Position numbers and translations under genes: made by a program
Origin: Syntrophobacteraceae bacterium
GTDB taxonomy: Bacteria > Desulfobacterota > Syntrophobacteria > Syntrophobacterales > Syntrophobacteraceae
Assembly: GCA_018053185.1 (NCBI GenBank)
Contig: JAGPLX010000003.1
Coordinates: 37,543 to 101,542 of the forward strand
DNA: 64,000 nucleotides
Direction: 5' to 3'
Shown here: positions 18,242-26,819 of the stretch, in pieces
Layout: each line of letters starts with the position of its first letter
How positions within the stretch are numbered: the first letter of the stretch is position 1
The notes under the pieces: generated by a model
The model's database searches: none
Seen by the model: only the letters and a program-made list of their open reading frames with translations
Told to the model about the DNA's origin: nothing

Positions 18242-19171
18242 TCAAAATTCAATGGTCAGCCAGTGCTTGTGACGCTGATCCAGGCGGGTCAGACCTTCCT
18301 TCTCGGCCATCTGCAACGCCTCCCGGAATTCCTCGGAAGTGATCCGCCTTCCCATTCGAGTCGAGCCGACGGCACTCCCGCAGGGATGATACTGGTCCAT
18401 GAGGTTCACGTACGTTTGGGGAGAAATCCTTTGGGCAATGAAATGGAGGATCTCTCCGGTGCCAGCAAGACCATGGGGCAGAACCAGGTGGCGGACCAGA
18501 AGCCCCCTTTGAGCAATCCCGGCCCCGTCCATTTGAAGATCTCCCACCTGGCGGTGCATTTCAACCAGGGCGTCCCGAGCTCGTTTCGGGTAGTCCGGGG
18601 CATTGCAAAGTTCCCGGGCCACCTCCGAACTCCAGAATTTGAAGTCCGGCATGTAAATGTCCACCACCCCGTCCAACAGCTTGAGGGCAGGGACCCGATC
18701 ATAGCCTCCCGTATTGTACACCAAAGGGACCTCGAGCCCTCGCTCGACGGCAATGGGCAAGGCTTCGAGGATCTGCACGATCACATGGGAAGGGGTGACG
18801 AAATTGATGTTGTGACAACCCCGGTTTTGCAGGTGCACCATGAGGTCCGCCAGTTGTTCCGCAGTGACAGGAACCCCTTCGCCTCCATGGCTGATATCAT
18901 AGTTCTGACAAAAGGTACAAAGCAGGTTGCAGTGGGAAAAGAAGATGGTGCCGGATCCCCTCCTGCCCACCAGGGGGGACTCCTCCCCGAAATGGGGTCC
19001 GTAACTCGCCACTACGGCAAGGCGGCCCGTTCGGCAGGTACCTGTCTCTCCCGTCAGCCGATTCACTCGGCACATACGTGGACAGAGAGTGCACCTGGTC
19101 AGCCACTGCAGGCCACGACGAATCCTTTCCCTCAAGATCCCCTCTTTGTGGGCCTGCACATATCCCACCAT
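18242..19171 (-). CDS. radical SAM protein, PflA-like (COG1313 type)
   Basis: A roughly 309-residue radical SAM enzyme with the 4Fe-4S motif CNLLCTFC (CX3CX2C), preceded by an extra N-terminal cysteine group ('CTLCPRMCRVNR', 'GTCRTG') characteristic of the 'putative pyruvate formate-lyase activating enzyme' family. Conserved pieces such as 'FVTPSHVIVQILEA', 'YNTGGYD' and 'MDQYHPCG' follow. Its target in this organism is unknown: no glycyl-radical enzyme is encoded nearby. The second ATG (19171) is 9 nt after GGAGG; an ATG at 19180 directly abuts that box. Confidence 0.88.
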   Translation of the reverse strand: MVGYVQAHKEGILRERIRRGLQWLTRCTLCPRMCRVNRLTGETGTCRTGRLAVVASYGPHFGEESPLVGRRGSGTIFFSHCNLLCTFCQNYDISHGGEGVPVTAEQLADLMVHLQNRGCHNINFVTPSHVIVQILEALPIAVERGLEVPLVYNTGGYDRVPALKLLDGVVDIYMPDFKFWSSEVARELCNAPDYPKRARDALVEMHRQVGDLQMDGAGIAQRGLLVRHLVLPHGLAGTGEILHFIAQRISPQTYVNLMDQYHPCGSAVGSTRMGRRITSEEFREALQMAEKEGLTRLDQRHKHWLTIEF

Positions 19172-19202
19172 TGCTTCCATCCTCCCCTGGGCATGAAACC
19201 CT

Positions 19203-19835
19203 TCAGGATTCCTTGGTCAAGACCACCACTTCCACCTCCCCCTTGAGAGCGTCGCGGAACTCCAGGGCATCTTTCTCCGATCCCACTATGGAACCGTAAT
19301 GTATGGGAACGGCAACCTTGGGGCGGAGGATTCCGGCAGCCTGGACCGCCTCCCTCGCCGTCATCACGTAGGTTCCCGAAACAGGAAGAAAAGCCACATC
19401 CACCTTCAGGCCCTCCATTTCCGGAATCAGGTCCGTGTCTCCCGCGTGGTAATAGCGCACCCCATCGAGAGTCACTACAAAAGCCAGCATCCCCGCTTTC
19501 TTGGGGTGGAAACTTTTGTTCGTGTTGTAAGATGGATAGACCTCGATGCCGACGCCCTTCACTTCCAGTCGATCTCCAGGTTTGACGACACGAATATCAC
19601 CTTTCAATTTTTTGGCGGAGGCCGCGTCGGTGACGATGATCGTCTCCGGTTTTTGGATCTTTTTTACATCTTCGGGAGAGCAGTGATCGTGGTGTTCGTG
19701 ACTGATGAGAATGAGGTCCGCGGCAACCCCTCCGGTAATCCGGAAGGGATCGAAGTAGACCACCACGCTTCCGTCCAGGCGCAGAGCATCGTGTCCGAGC
19801 CAGTGAATCTTCTTCACCCATTCTTCGTGCAACAT
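19203..19835 (-). CDS. MBL-fold metallo-hydrolase (UlaG-like)
   Basis: A 210-residue metallo-beta-lactamase fold protein with the metal motif 'SHEHHDHCS' (HxHxDH type), 'YHAGDTDLIPEM' and the late 'VPIHYGS' His. This is the UlaG/YtkL-like hydrolase group. The reaction is not evident from sequence or neighbours. The ATG at 19835 is preceded by GAGGAGGAG; the open frame further upstream is not conserved. It is divergent to the helicase gene, with a 350-base spacer, and ends 31 nt before the radical SAM gene start, so the two may be co-transcribed. Confidence 0.85.
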   Translation of the reverse strand: MLHEEWVKKIHWLGHDALRLDGSVVVYFDPFRITGGVAADLILISHEHHDHCSPEDVKKIQKPETIIVTDAASAKKLKGDIRVVKPGDRLEVKGVGIEVYPSYNTNKSFHPKKAGMLAFVVTLDGVRYYHAGDTDLIPEMEGLKVDVAFLPVSGTYVMTAREAVQAAGILRPKVAVPIHYGSIVGSEKDALEFRDALKGEVEVVVLTKES

Positions 19836-20186
19836 GGTCTCCTCCTCGTCCTCACGGATGGCACTGATTTCGGAAAAAAACCCGGGAAAAGCCCACCAGA
19901 TTCGGAAAATCGAGACCGGCAATCAGAACTTACCCGGCGGAACCCTCCCGGATTTTTCCCACCGGGAGCGACTTCTCCGAGAAAAGGGTACCATAACGGA
20001 CCGCCCGATTGAAGAGAAACCACCGGTCCGCCAAGCAGGCCGTGCCGACACCTTGGTGGGTGACGGGACTTCCTGGTGGAACCTTGCCGTATCTTTCCTT
20101 TTTGGGTTAATGTGAGGAGCCGGAAGGCAGGGGACTTTGCCGTTCGCCCCGTGGAGAAAAAAACCTTTTCCCCGAGTTGTGAGCTC
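19836..20186. other. divergent intergenic region
   Basis: About 350 bases between the MBL-fold gene (leftward) and the helicase gene (rightward). It should hold promoters for both. A 7-bp stem CTCCCGG/CCGGGAG (19945-19968) stands in the middle. The most promoter-like site is listed separately. Confidence 0.5.
20084..20112 (+). promoter_or_regulatory. candidate promoter for the helicase gene
   Basis: TTGCCG, a 17-nt spacer and TTAATG resemble a sigma-70 promoter, ending about 75 nt before the chosen start of the helicase gene. The -10 box is imperfect, so this is tentative. Confidence 0.35.
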
Positions 20187-23138
20187 ATGATGCAGCGGTT
20201 TCTCCAGGCACTCCTTCAGCAGAAAAGGTCGGACTGTAACGTCCTTCACCATGCCGTTCTGCCGGCCCAGGAGGCTCGCCATGCCGACCCCACGATCCCC
20301 TTGCCGGAGACTCTCGAAAAAATTTTGTTGCGCCTGGGCATCACAAGACTCTATTCCCACCAGGCTGCGGCCCTCGATCACATCCGTGATGGGTTGAACG
20401 TAGTCGTTGCCACCCCCACATCGAGCGGCAAGTCCCTCATTTACAACCTGGCCGTTGCCGAACGCTTTCTGAATGAGCCGGAGGTTCGGGCGCTCTACCT
20501 GTTCCCCATCAAAGCACTCATTCGAGACCAGCTGGCAAATCTGCAAACTTTCCTCGAGACAGGCATCGAGGAAAATCCCGCCTTTTCTTTCATCCCCGCC
20601 GTCTATGACGGGGACACCCCTCCGCACCAGCGGTCCAAGATCCGCCAACATCCCCCGCACATCCTCCTCTCCAACCCCGACATGCTCCACTATGCTCTCC
20701 TCCCCTTTCACCACAAATGGGTATCGTTCTGGAAGACCCTGAAATTCGTGGTCATCGATGAAATGCACACCTATCGGGGGATCTTCGGAAGCCAGGTGAG
20801 CCAGGTGTTGCGCAGACTCCAGCGCATCTGCCGGTTCTACGGGAGCAGGCCCCAGTTCATTTTGCTCTCCGCCACCATCGCCAATCCCGAACAACTGGCC
20901 CGGCAGCTCCTGGGGAATCACCACAATTTCGAGATCGTGCGGGAGCATGGAGCCCCCCAGGCCAAGCGCCATTTTGTCTTCCTCGAAATGGGGGACATCC
21001 AGGGGTCTCACACCTCGCGGATTGCGGCCCGACTGGTAGTCCAAGCCGCCCAGGCCGGGTTGAAAACCATTGCCTTCACCCAGTCCCGTCGACTTACGGA
21101 ATTGGTCCACCTGAGTGTTATGCGCATGGCTCCCGAGCTTGCCAAGCGCGTGAGCTCCTACCGGGCGGGGTTCCTCCCCGAGGAGCGCAGAACTATCGAG
21201 AAGAAGCTGGCCGGCGGAGCCCTGGACGCCGTCATCTCGACCAGTGCCCTCGAGCTCGGGATCGACATAGGGGGGTTGGATGTCTGTATCCTGGTGGGGT
21301 ACCCCGGCACGGTCATGACCACCTGGCAGCGGGGAGGTCGCGTGGGCAGAGCAGGACGGGAATCCGCCATCATCCTGCTGCCTCAATCGGATGCCCTCGA
21401 CCAGTACATTATCCGTCATCCCGGGGAATTTCTGGAGAGTCCCTACGAAATCGCGGTGACCGACCCCCTCAACCCGGAAATCCTGAAAGCCCATCTTCCC
21501 TGTGCGGCAGCGGAGAAGCCTATCGAGACGGACGAACAGGAATTTGAAGGGGAGGCCTATCGTAGGACTCTCGATCACCTGACGGAGGGAGGGCGGTTGC
21601 ATCGGACAGCCGATGGAAACCAGTGGATTTCGGCGCTCCACAACCCTCACCGCATGGTGGACATCCGGAGCGTCGGGCCGTCGTTCACCATCTTTCGCGG
21701 GGGGAAATCACAGGACATCCCGAGTGTACCCCTCGGGAAGAACGAGGGGATCCGGGCTCTTCGCGAATGCCACCCGGGCGCCGTCTACCTCCACCGGGGA
21801 GAGTCCTACCAGGTGGAACGGCTGGACCTGGAGAAACACCTGATCCAGGTGACGGAATGTCACCTGCCTTACTTCACCCGGGTGAAGACCGACAAGGAGA
21901 CGGAAATTCTCGAGGTCTTGTCCTCGAAACCCGCCGGCAATTTTCTCATACGGTTGGGGCGCCTCAAAGTGACGGAGCACATCCTGGGCTACGAAAAAAG
22001 ACGCCTCTTCTCCCAGGAACTCCTGGGGGCATCTCCCCTGGACCTTCCTCCCCAGGAATTTGAAACCATCGGCTTTTGGATCGAGATCGAGCCCCTCATT
22101 GCCAAAAGCATTCAGAATGCGAGGCTTCATTTCATGGGGGGAATCCACGCCGTCGAACATGCCATGATCAGCATTTTTCCCCTCTTCGCTTTGTGCGATC
22201 GAAACGACATCGGTGGCATTTCCTGCCCTCTACATCCCCAGGTGGGCAAGGGCGCCGTCTTCATCTATGATGGATATCCCGGAGGAATCGGGTTGGCGGC
22301 CCGGGGTTACGAGATCATCCTGCCCCTGCTCGAAAGAACCAGGGATATGATCGCTGCCTGCAACTGCCTGGATGGATGCCCCTCCTGCATTCATTCTCCC
22401 AAATGCGGTTCAGGGAACAAACCCTTGGACAAAGAGGCTGCCGTCTCGGTTTTGCGCTATCTTTTAGGGGAGTGGAAACTGACGGAGGAACTGCCTGACG
22501 ACCCGCCCGACCCCGTGGAGAAAGAGAGCAAAGACCAGGTCGAAGACCTGGGCGATCGTCTTCCACGCATTGGGTTCTTTGATTTGGAAACTCAACGTCT
22601 GGCCGATGAAGTGGGAGGCTGGGGCAACAAGCACCTCATGGGGATCTCCGTGGCCGTGGTCTACGACACCTCCATCGAGGATTTCCGGGTGTATCGGGAA
22701 GAGGATGTTTCAGATCTGATTGAACACCTCGAAAACCTGGACCTGGTGGTGGGATTCAACGTCCAATCCTTCGATTACGCCGTGCTCAAGGCTTATACAA
22801 CCATGGATTTGGGCCGGCTTCCCACCGTGGACATCCTGAAGGAAATTCACCGTCACGTGGGTTTTCGGGTCAGTCTGCAGCACCTGGCCGAAAAAACACT
22901 GGGAACGACCAAGGGGGCCGACGGGGTGCAGGCGGTCCAGTGGTTTCGCCAGGGAGACTGGGATTCTCTCATCGAGTACTGCAAGCAGGATGTCATCCTT
23001 ACTCGGGACCTCTTTCAGCACGCCATGACCAAAGGATATCTCGTCTATGAGAATCGCGATGGAAAATCTCTGAGAATTCCAACCCCCTGGGCTTTGGACC
23101 GGGTCAGGAAGGCAAAAGGTGAGAGAAGCTCCCATTGA
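20187..23138 (+). CDS. MrfA-like DEAH helicase fused to an MrfB-like 3'-5' exonuclease domain
   Basis: A protein of about 983 residues. The N-terminal superfamily-2 helicase has Walker A 'ATPTSSGKSL' (about 72-81), DEMH box (about 190), 'LLSATIAN' and motif VI 'QRGGRVGRAGR' (about 380). It continues into the DUF1998-type region with the four-cysteine cluster 'CNCLDGCPSC' plus 'SPKCGSG' (about 723-742), as in MrfA/YprA. After an acidic linker, residues of about 790-950 form a DnaQ/RNase H-like exonuclease: 'FFDLET', 'GFNVQSFDYAVL' and 'YCKQDVILTRDLF' supply the DEDD residues, as in YprB/MrfB. In Bacillus these two act together in mitomycin-adduct excision as separate proteins. The start ATG is not backed by a strong ribosome site. 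Confidence 0.88.
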   Translation: MMQRFLQALLQQKRSDCNVLHHAVLPAQEARHADPTIPLPETLEKILLRLGITRLYSHQAAALDHIRDGLNVVVATPTSSGKSLIYNLAVAERFLNEPEVRALYLFPIKALIRDQLANLQTFLETGIEENPAFSFIPAVYDGDTPPHQRSKIRQHPPHILLSNPDMLHYALLPFHHKWVSFWKTLKFVVIDEMHTYRGIFGSQVSQVLRRLQRICRFYGSRPQFILLSATIANPEQLARQLLGNHHNFEIVREHGAPQAKRHFVFLEMGDIQGSHTSRIAARLVVQAAQAGLKTIAFTQSRRLTELVHLSVMRMAPELAKRVSSYRAGFLPEERRTIEKKLAGGALDAVISTSALELGIDIGGLDVCILVGYPGTVMTTWQRGGRVGRAGRESAIILLPQSDALDQYIIRHPGEFLESPYEIAVTDPLNPEILKAHLPCAAAEKPIETDEQEFEGEAYRRTLDHLTEGGRLHRTADGNQWISALHNPHRMVDIRSVGPSFTIFRGGKSQDIPSVPLGKNEGIRALRECHPGAVYLHRGESYQVERLDLEKHLIQVTECHLPYFTRVKTDKETEILEVLSSKPAGNFLIRLGRLKVTEHILGYEKRRLFSQELLGASPLDLPPQEFETIGFWIEIEPLIAKSIQNARLHFMGGIHAVEHAMISIFPLFALCDRNDIGGISCPLHPQVGKGAVFIYDGYPGGIGLAARGYEIILPLLERTRDMIAACNCLDGCPSCIHSPKCGSGNKPLDKEAAVSVLRYLLGEWKLTEELPDDPPDPVEKESKDQVEDLGDRLPRIGFFDLETQRLADEVGGWGNKHLMGISVAVVYDTSIEDFRVYREEDVSDLIEHLENLDLVVGFNVQSFDYAVLKAYTTMDLGRLPTVDILKEIHRHVGFRVSLQHLAEKTLGTTKGADGVQAVQWFRQGDWDSLIEYCKQDVILTRDLFQHAMTKGYLVYENRDGKSLRIPTPWALDRVRKAKGERSSH

Positions 23139-23247
23139 CATGCCTTGGGGCCTGGGTATGATGAGGCTTGTCGTTTTCTTTGGGAAGCGGAGCCGAAAGC
23201 GGACCGCCGAAAGGAAACATGGAAAGAAACCTGGAGATATTTCGACC

Positions 23248-23856
23248 ATGAGCCATGCCGGTAATCTAGGGAAGGAAGCGTCTCACGGCCTTGTGCGCAA
23301 GTACCGTGGGCCTATCTGGTTTCCCAGGCTGACGGGCAGGGAATTATGCTGGTTTGCTCTATATGTCCAGGTGAATCACGAGAAGGAGGTCGCCAAACGC
23401 CTCGAGGACAAGGCCATCGACTCTTATCTGCCCCTGGTGGAAGGCTGGAGCAAGAGGCGGGATCGCCGCAAGCGCATTCGAACCCCCCTGTTTCGGGGCT
23501 ATGTTTTCGTCCATACGGTTCTCGACAACTACTCCCACGTCGACATTCTGAAAACACCGGGAGCCGTCTGCTTTATTCGGAATTCCGAGGGGGTTCTCCC
23601 CATCCCGGACTACCAGATCGACAATCTAAAGGCGATGCTCCAGTCTGACCTGGGACCCACCCTGCACTCCTATTTGAAAGAGGGCGATTGGGTTCAGGTC
23701 AAACGAGGCCCCCTTTCGGGTTGCTGCGGAATTCTCGTCCGCCACAATCCCAGGAAGGGACGGCTGGTGGTGAGTGTGGATATCATTCAGCGGTCGGTGA
23801 GCGTGGAGCTGGATGTGGAGGATGTGGAACCCATCCATCCGCCCACAAAGCCGTAG
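23248..23856 (+). CDS. specialised NusG paralogue (UpxY/LoaP/RfaH-like antiterminator)
   Basis: A 202-residue protein with an N-terminal NGN domain ('WFALYVQVNHEKEVAKRLE', 'TPLFRGYVFVH', 'VCFIRNSEGVLPIP') and a C-terminal KOW segment ('LKEGDWVQVKRGPLSGCCG'). It lacks the surroundings of core nusG (secE, rplK), so it is a paralogue that probably promotes elongation through a particular long operon by binding RNA polymerase. The nearest downstream plus-strand gene is the AT-rich eRF1-like gene, not a polysaccharide operon. The first 35 residues before the NGN domain are not conserved. The ATG at 23248 has a modest GGAG upstream. Confidence 0.87.
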   Translation: MSHAGNLGKEASHGLVRKYRGPIWFPRLTGRELCWFALYVQVNHEKEVAKRLEDKAIDSYLPLVEGWSKRRDRRKRIRTPLFRGYVFVHTVLDNYSHVDILKTPGAVCFIRNSEGVLPIPDYQIDNLKAMLQSDLGPTLHSYLKEGDWVQVKRGPLSGCCGILVRHNPRKGRLVVSVDIIQRSVSVELDVEDVEPIHPPTKP

Positions 23857-23986
23857 GAGAGGCCTGCCGCGATGTCGTCTTTGGGATTCCCTGAGGCCAT
23901 CCCATTATGATGCACCCCCACGATTCAGAATTTTTACAAAGTGGCGCTAGGAAACAAAACTAAACAGAAAGGCGGAGTAAAATAAA

Positions 23987-25144
23987 ATGGATCACAATGT
24001 AATTACTGTAGAAGATATTAGAAAACTTTTAGAAATCGAGCCGGCTGATACATTGGTTACTTCTTTTTATTTGAACGTGGATCTTCGTCGTACATCTCCG
24101 AACAAATATAAAACATTTGCCCGTAATTTACTTCGTGAGAAACAGCAATTGCTGGAGAAAGAAGATTGGTCCAAAAAACAGCTAACCCAGGTAAAAGAAG
24201 ATTTTAAGAAGATTGAAGATGTTGTAAATTACGGCCTTGAATTAAAAGGAAAAGTGAGAGGGTTGGTAATAATAGCTGATGCAGGAAGAGATTTCTTCCA
24301 AATTTACCGGCTTGCTCAGCCGGTAAAATCCCGGATAGTGGTAGATCTCGATCCATATATACGTCCTTTGATTGCAATTTTGGACGAGTATCATCGACTG
24401 ATGTTGGCGCTGGTGGATGAGCGGGAAGCTCGCCTGGTGGAAGTGTATATGGGGGAAACACTAGAGCATGAAACGTATCATTCCGAGGTTCGGGGAAAAA
24501 TAAAGAAGGCGGGATGGTACGGTTTGGAAGAGCGCCGGATTGAAAGAAGCATTAAAAACAAAATCTTACGTCACTACCAGAGAGTCGCTGATGCCCTATT
24601 GGATCACTTTAGAATGGGGCACTTTGAGTATCTTTTTATCGGTATCAGACCAGAAGACTACTCACTTTTATTCCCCCTTCTCCATAGCTATTTGCAACCC
24701 AGGGTAAAAGGGAGGCTGGACCTTAATCCTAAAGATCACATTGGTACTGTAGTCGAAGCGGCCTTAAAAACGGAGAAAGAGATAAAAGAAGAGGAAGATA
24801 ACAAAATTTTAGAAAATCTTATAGAAACCATAGATAAAGGTGGATTGGCCGTCAAAGGGATAGATAGTGTCCTGCGGGCTATTCCTCTGGGGGCCTGTCG
24901 GCTGTTGGTGGTAGATGAGGATTACTATGTTCCGGGATATCTTTGTCAAGAATGTGCCTACCTGGATTTGAAGGAGCCGAATTGTGCCTTTTGCGCAAAG
25001 GAGTCTCTTTCGGTAGAAGATGTGGTAGAAGAGGCCATAGAAGAAGTTCTTTTACAGAGGGGAGAAATTAAACATATTGCCGGCGGCCATCCTCGTTTGG
25101 AAGAAATCGCTCGCATCGGAGCATTTCTGCGCTACAAAATTTGA
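23987..25144 (+). CDS. bacterial eRF1-like protein (baeRF family) with zinc-ribbon-like motif
   Basis: A 385-residue protein with the three-part eRF1-like fold pattern. The N-terminal region is charged. The central region has 'LVIIADAGRDFFQIYRL' and 'LMLALVDEREARLVEVYMGE', followed by 'HYQRVADALLDHF' and 'YLFIGIRPEDYSLL'. The C-terminal domain has 'AIPLGACRLLVVDEDY' and two CxxC pairs ('CQEC', 'CAFC'). No GGQ tripeptide is seen. Bacterial eRF1-like proteins are thought to act on stalled ribosomes or peptidyl-tRNA, but this member's role is unknown. Codon use is strikingly AT-rich against all its neighbours, pointing to acquisition from another genome. The start has GGAG 9 nt upstream. Confidence 0.8.
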   Translation: MDHNVITVEDIRKLLEIEPADTLVTSFYLNVDLRRTSPNKYKTFARNLLREKQQLLEKEDWSKKQLTQVKEDFKKIEDVVNYGLELKGKVRGLVIIADAGRDFFQIYRLAQPVKSRIVVDLDPYIRPLIAILDEYHRLMLALVDEREARLVEVYMGETLEHETYHSEVRGKIKKAGWYGLEERRIERSIKNKILRHYQRVADALLDHFRMGHFEYLFIGIRPEDYSLLFPLLHSYLQPRVKGRLDLNPKDHIGTVVEAALKTEKEIKEEEDNKILENLIETIDKGGLAVKGIDSVLRAIPLGACRLLVVDEDYYVPGYLCQECAYLDLKEPNCAFCAKESLSVEDVVEEAIEEVLLQRGEIKHIAGGHPRLEEIARIGAFLRYKI

Positions 25145-25149
25145 AAGAA

Positions 25150-25180
25150 CCCGGACCCAATCTGAGAGAGGGTGTCCGGG
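25150..25180. repeat. inverted repeat after the eRF1-like gene
   Basis: A perfect 7-bp GC stem (CCCGGAC/GTCCGGG, 17-nt loop) begins 6 bases after the plus-strand stop codon. It is followed by five As on the plus strand, not Ts. It may protect the 3' end of the mRNA, or serve the convergent minus-strand transcript, where TTCTTTC follows. Confidence 0.45.
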
Positions 25181-25286
25181 AAAAACCGACAGGAAACGTA
25201 AAAATTCAGCACTCCGCGTATTTGGTGTTACCTAATCTGAGCGATTGTACCTTCAGCCCGGCCTAATTCCGACGGAAGGCGGAATC

Positions 25287-25320
25287 CAGGAGGTTTTTTT
25301 ATGAAAACCTGCCTGCTTTT
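25287..25320 (+). terminator. candidate intrinsic terminator
   Basis: CAGG-A-GGTTTT pairs with AAAACC-TG-CCTG around a short AT loop and is followed by CTTTTG on the plus strand. It lies between the convergent eRF1-like and DHH genes and may end the plus-strand transcript. The T-tract is short. Confidence 0.45.
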
Positions 25321-25366
25321 GCCGATATGACGAGCGCAACCGGAGAGAAATCGCTCGGTTCAGGGA

Positions 25367-26482
25367 TTACACCCCCTGACCGGATCCCCGCGAAGCATCT
25401 TTGACTCCTATTTTTGCGAATAGCTTTTGCTTAATCATTTCATCAAAAACCATCCATTTGTGTTCATAAAATTTTTCACCTCTACCCCCGGAAAGAAACC
25501 CGATGGGGATCTGGAATCCGCCCGCTGTTTCTTTGCCTCCGCCGTAAAAGTAGCCGGAATCGCTTTTGCCGAAAGTCTCCTTTAGGAATTCATCGGGATC
25601 GAGTGTGATTTTTGTCGTCCGGAGAGACCCGATAATTGATTCTTCACGCTCGGCCCCGCTTACTATCCCGTAAACAATGGCTGTATGCACATTTTCTTCT
25701 GTAACCAGGAAGTCGGCGGTCTGTGGAATTACATCCCGGTCTTCCGCCCGGAGATAACCGACGGCGGCAATTGAAAAACCTTCAACAATGACACGGTTCT
25801 CGAGGCCTCGATGGATGATATCCATGGTCCTTTTGGAACGTGACTGGCTCATGATCTGCTGAAGCAGATCCGCATCCCTGAAGTCGCTCAGGAAGCCGGC
25901 AGCATGGAAATCTTCCCGACGGGCTCTTATCAAACCGTTTGTATCGGTCATGATACCATGGGTGAGGGCAGTGGCTGCCATTACGTGCTCTCGATGAGAT
26001 TTGTCCAGTTCGATTAGTCCATTTTCAAGGTATTCGGCATAGATTGTGGCTGTAGCACCAAAGTTCCGTCGAACATCTATAAAATCGGGTTTGAGCCGCT
26101 GTTGAGGCTCATGGTGATCCACAACAACCAAGGCACCCACCCCAACCTCCTCCAAATGCTTTACAATCTCCTCCGCCGTTGTCCCTTGATTATCCACGTA
26201 GACGGCACCGGCGTATTTCTTCCAGTCGTGAGAAGGATCAAATCGTAGCAGCTCAATCCCAAGCAGCTTCACCAATGCGATATTTTCAGGATGGCTAATC
26301 CTGCCGCTGTAAACAATGTCGCACTCGATCCCGAAGGCGGCGGCAATGAGTCGATGAGCAAAAGCCGAAGAGATGGCATCGGGATCAGGAAAGTCCTGAA
26401 GCACAATGATATGGTGTTCTCCTCGGTGGGAATCAAGGAACTCGGCTAATGTCGGTGTTGAATGGCTATCCTCGTTATTCAT
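25367..26482 (-). CDS. DHH-family phosphoesterase (NrnA-like)
   Basis: A 371-residue protein. The DHH domain shows 'QDFPDPDAISSAFA' (motif I), 'AVYVDNQGT', the signature 'VVVDHHEPQ' and 'MTDTNGLIRARREDF'. The C-terminal DHHA1-type domain ends with 'GGGKETAGGFQIP', the GGGH-like substrate loop. This is the NrnA/oligoribonuclease-pAp phosphatase group, which degrades short RNA or cyclic-dinucleotide products in the cytoplasm. The ATG at 26482 follows GAGGGAG; the upstream open frame is not conserved. It is convergent with the eRF1-like gene. GC content looks somewhat lower than in the long housekeeping run. Confidence 0.87.
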   Translation of the reverse strand: MNNEDSHSTPTLAEFLDSHRGEHHIIVLQDFPDPDAISSAFAHRLIAAAFGIECDIVYSGRISHPENIALVKLLGIELLRFDPSHDWKKYAGAVYVDNQGTTAEEIVKHLEEVGVGALVVVDHHEPQQRLKPDFIDVRRNFGATATIYAEYLENGLIELDKSHREHVMAATALTHGIMTDTNGLIRARREDFHAAGFLSDFRDADLLQQIMSQSRSKRTMDIIHRGLENRVIVEGFSIAAVGYLRAEDRDVIPQTADFLVTEENVHTAIVYGIVSGAEREESIIGSLRTTKITLDPDEFLKETFGKSDSGYFYGGGKETAGGFQIPIGFLSGGRGEKFYEHKWMVFDEMIKQKLFAKIGVKDASRGSGQGV

Positions 26483-26819
26483 GTTGGACTCCCTCGGGTA
26501 AGTGTTCAAGAAGGGCTCTAATCCAATCCTGAGTAAAGCTCCGCAAAAAAGAGCGACCACTCGAACGACCCTCGCCCCCGCTGGCCTCCGGCGGAGGTCC
26601 AGGAATGGGAAGTCGCCACCGGGACACCTTCCCCGAATGGGTCTTCTTTCATCCACGCCATCTCTTTCACGATTATCTCCCTCCCCCACTCTCGAACTAA
26701 TTTATCACAGAGGAGGCGTATCCGCCATACTGGCACAGAAGGACCGCCAAGATACGAGGCATGGATGTGAGCGAGGGGAAGTTCGTGGTTTCATTCTCTC
26801 GATGTTGACAGGTTGTGCT
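26483..26819. other. intergenic region
   Basis: A 337-base gap between the glycosyltransferase-TPR gene and the DHH gene, both on the minus strand. A minus-strand frame inside it is described separately. The -10-like TGTGATAAAT on the minus strand (about 26697-26706) is the only promoter-like element I could find for the DHH gene, and its -35 is unclear. Confidence 0.4.
26518..26736 (-). CDS. possible small protein upstream of the DHH gene
   Basis: A 72-codon frame from a GTG. It contains segments that read as a protein ('IRLLCDKLVREWGREIIVKEM', split by alternate GTG and ATG starts with GGGAGG upstream; 'SFEWSLFFAELYSGLD' at the end). I do not recognise a family. Translation could begin at an inner GTG (26670) with a good Shine-Dalgarno site, giving 50 residues. 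It sits 35 nt before the DHH start. It could be a chance frame. Confidence 0.3.
   Translation of the reverse strand: MPVWRIRLLCDKLVREWGREIIVKEMAWMKEDPFGEGVPVATSHSWTSAGGQRGRGSFEWSLFFAELYSGLD

Noticed and set aside
19923..21650. Minus-strand open frame of about 575 codons
   Set aside because: It lies antisense to the helicase gene, which has clear domain motifs; high GC at third positions creates long antisense frames. No family motif on the minus strand.
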